Assembly (NCBI RefSeq): GCF_040687965.1
Contig: NZ_CP156084.1
Coordinates: forward strand, 2,232,501-2,296,500
DNA length: 64,000 nt
Direction of reading: 5' to 3'
Origin: Methylocystis echinoides
GTDB taxonomy: Bacteria; Pseudomonadota; Alphaproteobacteria; Rhizobiales; Beijerinckiaceae
The first letter of the stretch is position 1. Every line of letters starts with the position of its first letter. Positions 57,793 through 64,000 of this stretch are shown here, piece after piece. The notes beneath the pieces are model-generated. The model did no database searches and had not been told where the DNA came from. It saw nothing but the letters and a program-made list of their open reading frames with translations. A program made the position numbers and the translations under genes.

Positions 57793-58368
57793 ATGCTTAT
57801 TCTTATTCTTGGAATTGTGCTTTTCGTCGGCGTCCATGTCTTTTCGACCCTGCGCGGCCCGCGCGCCGCGCTCGTCGAGAAATATGGCGCCAACGCCTAT
57901 AAGGGCGCCTATTCAGCAGTGGCGCTGCTGGGGCTGGTTTTCATCATCTGGGGCTTTTCCCGCTATCGGGCGGAGGGCCTGATCCCGGTCTGGGAGCCGC
58001 CGCATTGGACGCGCCATCTCACCATGCCGCTCGTTTGGGTCGCCTTCGTCGCGCTGGCGAGCCGCCGCGCGCCCGCGTCGCGCATCAGGGGATGGCTGCG
58101 CCATCCGACGCTCGTCGCGCTCAAGAGCTGGGCCCTCGGGCATCTCCTGGCCAATGGCGACCTCGGCGGGATGCTGCTCTTTGGCTCCTTGCTGGGTTTT
58201 GGAGTTTATGACCGTATCGCGGTCAAGCGGCGGGGCGATCTCGGCGCGCCCCGGCTCGGCGCCTTCACCAGGGGCGACGCCATTGCGCTTGGCGCCGGCA
58301 CGGCGCTCTATGCGCTCTTCCTCGTGCTGCACCCTTATCTCTTCGGCGTGTCGGCGCTCGGCGGGTAA
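57793..58368 (+). CDS. NnrU family membrane protein
   Basis: The 191-residue protein belongs to the NnrU family. Its membrane segments are ILILGIVLFVGVHVFSTLRG, AVALLGLVFIIWGFSRYR, MPLVWVAFVALASRR, NGDLGGMLLFGSLLGFGVY and LGAGTALYALFLVLHPYLFG. NnrU has been linked to nitrite/nitric oxide metabolism and is related to the NnrU/MtfA-type isoprenoid or steroid reductase fold. The ATG at 57793 is used. It converges on the chrA gene, ending 1 bp from its stop. Confidence 0.88.
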   Translation: MLILILGIVLFVGVHVFSTLRGPRAALVEKYGANAYKGAYSAVALLGLVFIIWGFSRYRAEGLIPVWEPPHWTRHLTMPLVWVAFVALASRRAPASRIRGWLRHPTLVALKSWALGHLLANGDLGGMLLFGSLLGFGVYDRIAVKRRGDLGAPRLGAFTRGDAIALGAGTALYALFLVLHPYLFGVSALGG

Positions 58369-58369
58369 T

Positions 58370-59677
58370 TTACAGTAGTTTGAGCAGCAGTCCGGCGCCG
58401 ACGCTCGCGCCGAGCGCCGGCGCGAGGCCAAAGCGGAGAAGCGCGCCGGCGGCAAGGGAGAGCGCCAGCGACGTCGCGTCGAGCGTGGCGATATCCGGCA
58501 ATTGCGCGGGCAGGGGCGCGAGCGTCCATTGCCCCCGGAACAGAAAGTGCGTTGCAAACCACAGCGCCAGATTGGCGATGACGCCGACGACCGCCGCAGC
58601 GATGGCGGCCAGGGCCTCGGCCAGCGCCCTGTCGCCGCGCAGCCGCTCGACGAAAGGCGCGCCGGCGAAAATCCATAAGAAGCAGGGAATGAAGGTCACA
58701 TAGGTGGCCAACAAGCCGCCGAGCGCGCCGGCCGCCAGCGGCGCCGTTGCGCCGGGTTCGCGGAAGGCGGCCATGAAGCCCACGAATTGCAGCACCATGA
58801 TCAGCGGGCCCGGCGTCGTCTCCGCCATGCCGAGCCCATCGAGCATTTCCGGCGCCGTCAGCCAGTGAAAACGCTCCACCGCCTCTTGCGCGACATAGGA
58901 GAGCGCCGCATAGGCGCCGCCGAAGGTGACAACCGACATTTTGGAAAAAAACACCGCGATCCGCGCATAGACGTCATCGCGTCCAAAGGCCGCCACGAGC
59001 CCGGCGACCGGCACGAGCCAGAGCGCCGCAAGGACTGCTGCGGCGAAGAACGCCGAGCGCGAGTCCGGCTCTGCGCGCGCTTCGCCTTCGAACGTCGACA
59101 TCGCAGCGGCGGCCGTGGGGAGGCCTAAGCGTCTCCCAAGGAAGCCGACGATCCCAGCGCCAAGGACAATGAGCGGGAAGGGGGCGTCGAGGAAGAAGAG
59201 CGCAAGGAAGGCGCCTGCGGCGATGATTTTTTGCGCGCGAGTCTGCAGGGCTCTCTTGCCGAGCCGCCAGACTGCCGAAAACACAAGCGCCAGAACGGCG
59301 GCCTTCAGTCCGAAGAAGGCCCCGTCGAGCGCCGGCGTCTCGCCATAGGCGGCGTAGATGACGCTCAACGCCATGATGGCGACGACGCCGGGCAGGATGA
59401 AGAGCCCGCCCGCGATCAAGCCGCCGGGAACGCCATGCATCAACCAGCCGATATAGGTCGCGAGTTGCTGCGCCTCGGGGCCGGGCAGCAGCATGCAGAA
59501 ATTGAGCGCATGCAGAAAGCGGCGCTCAGAAATCCACTTCTCCTCGTCGACGAGCACACGGTGCATCAGCGCGATCTGCCCGGCGGGTCCGCCGAAGCTC
59601 AACAGCGCGACGCGCGCCCAGACCCGGCTCGCCGCCGCGAGCGTCATCGTCGGCGTCGTCTGAAACTCATCAGGCAT
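58370..59677 (-). CDS. chrA: Chromate transporter (ChrA, two-domain)
   Basis: The 435-residue protein is a full-length ChrA with two homologous CHR domains. The N-terminal one contains LSFGGPAGQIALMHRVLVDE and CMLLPGPEAQQLATYIGWLM; the C-terminal one contains VTFGGAYAALSYVAQEAVER and GMAETTPGPLIMVLQFVGFM. About ten membrane segments are present. The ATG at 59677 is used; the frame upstream to 60052 lies inside gltX and is not part of it. ChrA exports chromate with sulfate-like properties. It lies 41 bp downstream of gltX on the same strand. Confidence 0.92.
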   Translation of the reverse strand: MPDEFQTTPTMTLAAASRVWARVALLSFGGPAGQIALMHRVLVDEEKWISERRFLHALNFCMLLPGPEAQQLATYIGWLMHGVPGGLIAGGLFILPGVVAIMALSVIYAAYGETPALDGAFFGLKAAVLALVFSAVWRLGKRALQTRAQKIIAAGAFLALFFLDAPFPLIVLGAGIVGFLGRRLGLPTAAAAMSTFEGEARAEPDSRSAFFAAAVLAALWLVPVAGLVAAFGRDDVYARIAVFFSKMSVVTFGGAYAALSYVAQEAVERFHWLTAPEMLDGLGMAETTPGPLIMVLQFVGFMAAFREPGATAPLAAGALGGLLATYVTFIPCFLWIFAGAPFVERLRGDRALAEALAAIAAAVVGVIANLALWFATHFLFRGQWTLAPLPAQLPDIATLDATSLALSLAAGALLRFGLAPALGASVGAGLLLKLL

Positions 59678-59718
59678 GGAGACAGACGACACGATGCGTC
59701 CTCTGGGCGCAAGGCTTG

Positions 59719-61077
59719 TCAAGCGATCCGGCTCTCGCCGGTCAACCGTGACAAGGCCCTGAAGCGCCCGATGAGCGGCAGCAGCGCCGCGAGCTCCGGC
59801 CCGCTTTCCTTCGCGGTCAGCGCCAAACGGAGCGGGTGAAACAGCGCCTTGCCCTTGCGCCCGGTCGCAGTCTTCACGTCGGCTGTCCAGGCGGCCCAGC
59901 TCGCTTCGTCCCAGGGTTCGGCGGGGAGAAGCTCGGCGGCTTCCTTCAGGAAGGCCGGATCTTCGCGGGTCGGCTCGATCTCGGCTTCGACGACGCGCCA
60001 CCACTCCAGAATATCGTCGAAGCGCGCGAGATTGCCGCGCGCCGCGCGCCACAGCGGTTCGGCCTTGTGGCCGACGACGTCGAGGGCCGCGAGCCGGTCG
60101 CGCACGTCCTCGAAGTCGAAGAGCGCCAGAGTGCGATGCGTAAGCGTCTCGAGATCGTCCGGATCGAAACGCGCCGGATTGCGGGACACATGTGCAATGT
60201 CAAAGCTTTGCGCCAATTCGGCGAGCGAGCGAACGGCGTGGACGTTGTCGGAGGAGCCGGTGAGCGTCGCCAGCGCGGCGACGGCCATGGCTTCGTAACC
60301 TTCCTCGCGCAAGGAGGCGATGGAGAGCGAGCCGGTGCGCTTGGAGAGGCCTTCGCCGCCCGCGCCGATCAGCAGATTGTGGTGCGCAAAGAGCGGCGGC
60401 GCGGCCTGCGGCGCGAGCGCGGCGTAGAGCTGCAGTTGCACCGCCGTATTCGTCACATGATCCTCGCCCCGAATCACATGGGTGACGCTCATGTCGATGT
60501 CGTCGGCGACGGAGGGCAAGGTGTAGAGGAAGCTCCCGTCCTCGCGGATGAGCACCGGATCGGACAGGGCGGCGCAATCGATATGCGCCGGGCCGCGAAT
60601 GAGGTCGTTCCATTCAACGACGCCAGGGTCGAGCCTGAAACGCCAGTGCGGGCGCCGGCCTTCGGCTTCGAACCTCGAGCGGTCGGCCTCGGTCAGGCGC
60701 AACGCGGCGCGGTCGTAGACGGGCGGGAGCCCCCGCGCCTGCTGCATCTTGCGGCGCTTTTCGAGCTCTTCGGGCGTCTCGTAGCAGGGGTAGAGGCGTT
60801 CGGCGCTGCGCAGTTTCGCCGCCGCCGCCTCATAGAGCGCCACGCGCTGGGATTGCCGGAAGGTCGCGTCCGGCGTGATCCCGAGCCAGGCGAGGTCCAC
60901 CTCGATCGCAGCCGCAAACTCCTCGCTGGAGCGGGCGAAATCAGTGTCATCGAACCGCAGTATGAATCGTCCATGGTGCGTTGCGGCGAAGAGATAGTTG
61001 AAGAGCGCCACGCGCGCGTTGCCGATATGGATGCGGCCCGTGGGCGATGGCGCGAAACGAACGATCGGAGAGGTCAT
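59719..61077 (-). CDS. gltX: Glutamate-tRNA ligase
   Basis: The 452-residue enzyme charges tRNA-Glu (and possibly tRNA-Gln) with glutamate. The class I signatures are [20 protein letters not shown] (HIGH-type HIGN) and [11 protein letters not shown] (KMSKS-type). The N-terminus [20 protein letters not shown] and [20 protein letters not shown] are also typical. Many alphaproteobacteria carry two gltX genes. The C-terminal anticodon-binding domain is of the shorter type. It is the upstream neighbour of chrA. Confidence 0.94.
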   Translation of the reverse strand: MTSPIVRFAPSPTGRIHIGNARVALFNYLFAATHHGRFILRFDDTDFARSSEEFAAAIEVDLAWLGITPDATFRQSQRVALYEAAAAKLRSAERLYPCYETPEELEKRRKMQQARGLPPVYDRAALRLTEADRSRFEAEGRRPHWRFRLDPGVVEWNDLIRGPAHIDCAALSDPVLIREDGSFLYTLPSVADDIDMSVTHVIRGEDHVTNTAVQLQLYAALAPQAAPPLFAHHNLLIGAGGEGLSKRTGSLSIASLREEGYEAMAVAALATLTGSSDNVHAVRSLAELAQSFDIAHVSRNPARFDPDDLETLTHRTLALFDFEDVRDRLAALDVVGHKAEPLWRAARGNLARFDDILEWWRVVEAEIEPTREDPAFLKEAAELLPAEPWDEASWAAWTADVKTATGRKGKALFHPLRLALTAKESGPELAALLPLIGRFRALSRLTGESRIA

Positions 61078-61286
61078 GAGGAAGCTTCGTCAGGAGTTTT
61101 CGCAAAACGAACGTCGCGAAAAGATTCTCGCGCCGCAGCCCTTTTGCCAAGTGTCGGCGTGCTTGTCAGGTGGAATATCGAATTGGCCGCGTCCGGGCCT
61201 CGCGCGCCGCCGCGACCGGCATGTCGCGGCGAGCCTCCGGCTGCGCCGCGACTCGCTCTCCCACGGCGCCTGACCTAAAGGCTTCC

Positions 61287-62429
61287 ATGATCCTTGCCTA
61301 TATCTGCGCCGGCTGGTGCGCCTTCATCCTCGTCATGAACTTCGCCAGCATGTGGCTGATGGGACGCAAATGCCGCGCCCGGCCGCGGACCCTGCCGGCG
61401 CCGGCGGACACGCCGCCCGTGAGCATCGTCCGACCGCTGCGCGGTCTCGAACCTTTCTCGGAAGAAACCCTCGGCGCCACTTTCGATCTCGACTATCCGC
61501 ATTACGAGATCATCTTCTGCGTCCAGTCCCCGAGCGATCCGATCATTCCGCTCGTCGAGCGGCTGATCGCGACACATCCGGCGCGCGAGGCGCGGCTGCT
61601 GATCGGTGACGATTACGTCAGCGCCAATCCCAAACTCAATAATTGCGTCAAGGGCTGGCAGGCGGCGCGTTACGACTACGTCATTCTCGCCGACTCCAAC
61701 GCCCTGCCGCCGCGCGATTATGTGCAGACCATGCTCGCCGCCTTCGGGCCCAATACGGCGATGACCGTATCCATGCCGATCGGATCGCGCCCCACCGGCT
61801 TCTGGGCGATGGTCGAATGCGCCATTCTCAATACGTTCCAGGCGCGCTGGCAATATGGCGCCGAGGCGATCGGCGTCGGCTTCGCGCAGGGCAAAAATAT
61901 GATGTGGCGGCGCGAGGTGCTCGATCGGGCCGGCGGCATTCGCGCGCTCGGCGCGGAGATCGCGGAAGACGCCGCCTCGACCAAAATCATCCGCGCCCAG
62001 AACATGAAGGTGCGGCTCGTCGACATGCCCTTCGAGCAGCCGCTCGGCAAACGCACGGCGCATGAGGTCTATTCGCGTCATGTGCGCTGGGCGCGGCTGC
62101 GTCGCGTGACCTTCCCGGCCCATTATGCGCCGGAATTCATGAACGGCAGCTTCGTCGCCGTCGTGCTCGGCGCCTATGCCGCGCTGGAATTCGGCGGCGA
62201 CCCAACGATCGCGGGCCTGACGGCGGCGGCAATCGTCGGCGCGCTGCATGGCGGCGAATTGTGGCTCGCGAAAGTCTGCGGCTTTCCGCTCGACTGGCGC
62301 AAGCCCTTGGCGCTGCTGATGCGCGACCTGCTGCTGCCGGTGATGTTCGTCGACGCGCTGCTCTTCGACGACTTCGTCTGGCACGGCAACGCCATGACGG
62401 TGCGCGAAGTCGAGGATACGGCGGGCTGA
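61287..62429 (+). CDS. hpnI: HpnI-like glycosyltransferase (GT21, hopanoid/ceramide type)
   Basis: The 380-residue protein is a family 21 glycosyltransferase. An N-terminal membrane helix (YICAGWCAFILVMNFASMWL) precedes the catalytic domain: VSIVRPLRGLEPFSEETLGA, YEIIFCVQSPSDPIIPLVER, DYVILADSNALPPRDYVQTM (DxD-type), and GKNMMWRREVLDRAGG. C-terminal membrane segments follow. In hopanoid synthesis HpnI adds N-acetylglucosamine to bacteriohopanetetrol. The usual partners hpnK or hpnJ are not adjacent, so a ceramide-type role is the alternative. The ATG at 61287 is used; the frame from 61170 is upstream noise. Confidence 0.78.
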   Translation: MILAYICAGWCAFILVMNFASMWLMGRKCRARPRTLPAPADTPPVSIVRPLRGLEPFSEETLGATFDLDYPHYEIIFCVQSPSDPIIPLVERLIATHPAREARLLIGDDYVSANPKLNNCVKGWQAARYDYVILADSNALPPRDYVQTMLAAFGPNTAMTVSMPIGSRPTGFWAMVECAILNTFQARWQYGAEAIGVGFAQGKNMMWRREVLDRAGGIRALGAEIAEDAASTKIIRAQNMKVRLVDMPFEQPLGKRTAHEVYSRHVRWARLRRVTFPAHYAPEFMNGSFVAVVLGAYAALEFGGDPTIAGLTAAAIVGALHGGELWLAKVCGFPLDWRKPLALLMRDLLLPVMFVDALLFDDFVWHGNAMTVREVEDTAG

Positions 62430-62514
62430 GGCCGGGCGGCGCCTCGTCGCTTCAGACGCGGCGCTTCGACAGCTACTCGGCGTAAGGCGTCAATGAGCGA
62501 CGCGAAATGCAGAA

Positions 62515-62565
62515 GCCCCTCATGCTGAGGAGCCTGCGCAGCAGGCGTCTCGAAGCACGAGGGGC
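62515..62565. repeat. Palindromic intergenic repeat (REP-like)
   Basis: The sequence from 62515 to 62565 forms a near-perfect palindrome with outer arms GCCCCTCATGCTGAGG and CTCGAAGCACGAGGGGC, and an inner small hairpin CCTGC/GCAGG. This matches the widespread alphaproteobacterial intergenic palindrome that often starts with a CTCATGCTGAGG-type arm. It lies in a 173-bp gap between the HpnI-like gene and the DUF1810 gene. Its role, if any, could be mRNA stabilisation or termination. Confidence 0.75.
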
Positions 62566-62602
62566 GTGATCGCATTCTGCAACAGCGGGGTGCCCGCGAC
62601 CT

Positions 62603-63040
62603 CTAATCATTTCTCAGCCGCGCGAGCGTGTCCGCATCCGCTCCTTCCGGAAAGTAAAGTGCGAGCGCGCGCGCGAACAGCGGATCGCCGGGCGCCGCGC
62701 AGGAGAAGAGCGTCAGCGACGAGCGAAATTTCAAGGCGTCGGTGGCGCCCAGCCCCTCTCTCGCCGAAGCCGCGCCGCTGTTCAGAAACGCCTCGACACA
62801 TTCGCGCAGGCGCGGGCCGAGAACCGGATGCGCGAGATAGGCGCGGGCTTCGTCGAGCCCGGAGAGGCCATAGAACCGGCTGGCCTCGCTGAAGCCCAGC
62901 CCCTTCAGTTGCGGAAAGACATACCAGATCCAATGGCTGGTCTTGCGACCGGCGTGCAGTTCGGCGAGCGCTCGCGTGTAGCTGGCCGCCTGCGCCTCGA
63001 CGAAGCGTTGGAGGTTGAACGGGTCACAAGCGTCGCCCAT
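62603..63040 (-). CDS. DUF1810 family protein
   Basis: The 145-residue protein matches DUF1810 (calpastatin-like COG5579). PFNLQRFVEAQAASYTRALA, LHAGRKTSHWIWYVFPQLKG, YGLSGLDEARAYLAHPVLGP and RECVEAFLNSGAASAREGLG are typical. The protein is soluble, with no signal peptide. Function is unknown. It follows the DAHP synthase terminator on the same strand. Confidence 0.9.
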   Translation of the reverse strand: MGDACDPFNLQRFVEAQAASYTRALAELHAGRKTSHWIWYVFPQLKGLGFSEASRFYGLSGLDEARAYLAHPVLGPRLRECVEAFLNSGAASAREGLGATDALKFRSSLTLFSCAAPGDPLFARALALYFPEGADADTLARLRND

Positions 63041-63050
63041 CTTCGGTCCC

Positions 63051-63090
63051 CAACAAACAAGAAGCGCGGCGATTTCCGGCGCCGCGCTTC
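63051..63090 (-). terminator. Rho-independent terminator of the DAHP synthase gene
   Basis: On the minus strand an 11-bp inverted repeat (63090-63080 with 63071-63061) and an 8-base loop are followed by a T-rich tract (63060-63051). It lies 24 bp after the stop of the DAHP synthase gene and ahead of the DUF1810 start. Confidence 0.85.
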
Positions 63091-63113
63091 TCGAAACTCA
63101 TGACCTCAGCCGC

Positions 63114-64000
63114 TCACTCCGCCGCGTGCTGCTCCGGCAGGCCGCGGGCGACGCGTTCCGCCTTGAGCAGCTCCGCGACCAAAAAGGCCACTTCGATCGC
63201 CTGCTCGGCGTTGAGGCGCGGATCGCAATAGGTGTGGTAGCGGTCGCGCAGATTGTCTTCCGAGATGGCGCGGGCGCCGCCCGTGCATTCGGTGACGTCC
63301 TTGCCGGTCATCTCGAGATGGATGCCGCCCGCATAGGTCCCCTCCGCCTGATGCACGCCGAAGAAGCCGCGAATCTCCGACATGATGCGGTCGAAGGGCC
63401 GGGTCTTGTAGCCCGCCGCGCTGATCGTGTTGCCATGCATCGGATCGCAGGACCAGACGACATTGCGGCCCTCGCGCGCCACGGCGCGCACGAGCGCGGG
63501 CAGCGAATCGCCGATCTTGTCGGCGGCGAAGCGGCAGATGAGCGTGAGCCGGCCCGGCTCGTTCTCGGGATCGAGCGCGTCGATCAAGCGCATGAGCCCG
63601 TCGGGCGTCAGGCTCGGGCCGCATTTCAGGCCGATCGGGTTGCGGATGCCGCGCATGAACTCGACATGCGCGCCGTTCTCCTGGCGGGTGCGGTCGCCGA
63701 TCCACAACATATGGCCGGAGGTCGCGTAATAGTCGCCCGTTGTCGAGTCGACGCGGGTGAGCGCCTGCTCGTAGCACAAGAGCAAGGCCTCGTGCGACGT
63801 ATAGAAATCCGTCTGGCGCAGCTCGGGATGGTGCTCGGGGTCGAGCCCGATGGCGCGCATGAAGGAAAGCGTCTGGGTGATCTGGTCGGCGAGCTTTTGA
63901 TAGCGCTCCGACTGCGGGCTGCTCTTGACGAAGCCGAGCATCCAGCGATGCGCGTTTTCGAGATTGGCGAAGCCGCCGGCCGCGAAGGCGCGGATCAGAT
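63114..64000 (-). CDS. aroG: Class II DAHP synthase, C-terminal part (cut by window edge)
   Basis: The frame runs from the right window edge to a TGA at 63116-63114, so only the last about 295 codons are seen. Segments typical of the class II (plant-type) enzyme are [56 protein letters not shown] and CDPMHGNTI, followed by [19 protein letters not shown]. The enzyme condenses PEP and erythrose-4-phosphate to start the shikimate pathway. The symbol aroG is by function; plant-type enzymes are named variously. A strong terminator follows the stop. Confidence 0.93.
   Translation of the reverse strand, partial: LIRAFAAGGFANLENAHRWMLGFVKSSPQSERYQKLADQITQTLSFMRAIGLDPEHHPELRQTDFYTSHEALLLCYEQALTRVDSTTGDYYATSGHMLWIGDRTRQENGAHVEFMRGIRNPIGLKCGPSLTPDGLMRLIDALDPENEPGRLTLICRFAADKIGDSLPALVRAVAREGRNVVWSCDPMHGNTISAAGYKTRPFDRIMSEIRGFFGVHQAEGTYAGGIHLEMTGKDVTECTGGARAISEDNLRDRYHTYCDPRLNAEQAIEVAFLVAELLKAERVARGLPEQHAAE

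Overview
The window is GC-rich chromosomal DNA of an alphaproteobacterium, most likely order Hyphomicrobiales (Rhizobiales). The placement rests on an RcGTA-type gene transfer agent cluster, a DUF1467/methylmalonyl-CoA epimerase pair, a DUF3126 protein, a class II DAHP synthase, an HpnI-like hopanoid glycosyltransferase and a prkA-yeaH-spoVR operon. No rRNA and no genus-defining gene is present, so finer placement would be guesswork (Methylocystaceae or Beijerinckiaceae are plausible). One tRNA-Lys(UUU) gene is present. No IS element, integrase or CRISPR array was seen.

Layout. 1-5.96 kb: a phosphatase/HD hydrolase/DNA glycosylase group, a secreted Pro/Ala/Lys-repeat protein, a duplicated DUF3126 protein, and a PepSY protein-response regulator-histidine kinase operon. 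6.06-25.48 kb: a complete GTA-like (tailed-phage-like) head and tail cluster, all on the minus strand in canonical order (TerS, TerL, portal, small gp3.5-position protein, protease, capsid, gp6-gp15, tail fibre, M15 endolysin, holin-like protein). 25.7-35.6 kb: a Cys-cluster protein, a class A penicillin-binding protein with DUF1214/DUF1254 proteins, a MEKHLA protein and the prkA-yeaH-spoVR stress operon. 35.7-42.3 kb: dTDP-sugar genes rfbA/C/B (no rfbD), kdsA, a dienelactone-hydrolase-like protein, an AhpD-like protein and an L,D-transpeptidase. 42.6-53.2 kb: an accessory stretch with a GNAT protein, several small unknown genes, a LuxR-type regulator with a degenerate receiver, a TonB receptor, a NepR-like protein, a small-protein/methyltransferase pair and an orphan sensor kinase. 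53.4-64 kb: a GST, tRNA-Lys, mce, a winged-helix/TPR regulator, NnrU, ChrA, GluRS, an HpnI-like enzyme, DUF1810 and the C-terminal part of class II DAHP synthase.

The most unusual segment is 19.64-23.58 kb, inside the GTA cluster between the protease and portal genes. The portal protein ends in a linker of the kind seen before polymorphic toxin domains. Immediately downstream lie remnants of at least four C-terminal toxin domains resembling bacterial CdiA-CT RNase A-like toxins (recurrent SPTG and TA[YF]P motifs). They are interleaved with three intact immunity-type genes and with partial copies of the portal gene. I read this as a decayed array of exchangeable portal-linked toxin-immunity cassettes, in which portal fragments served as recombination homology. 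The four toxin frames are now broken, while the immunity genes and the GTA structural genes are intact. This is the observation most worth following up.
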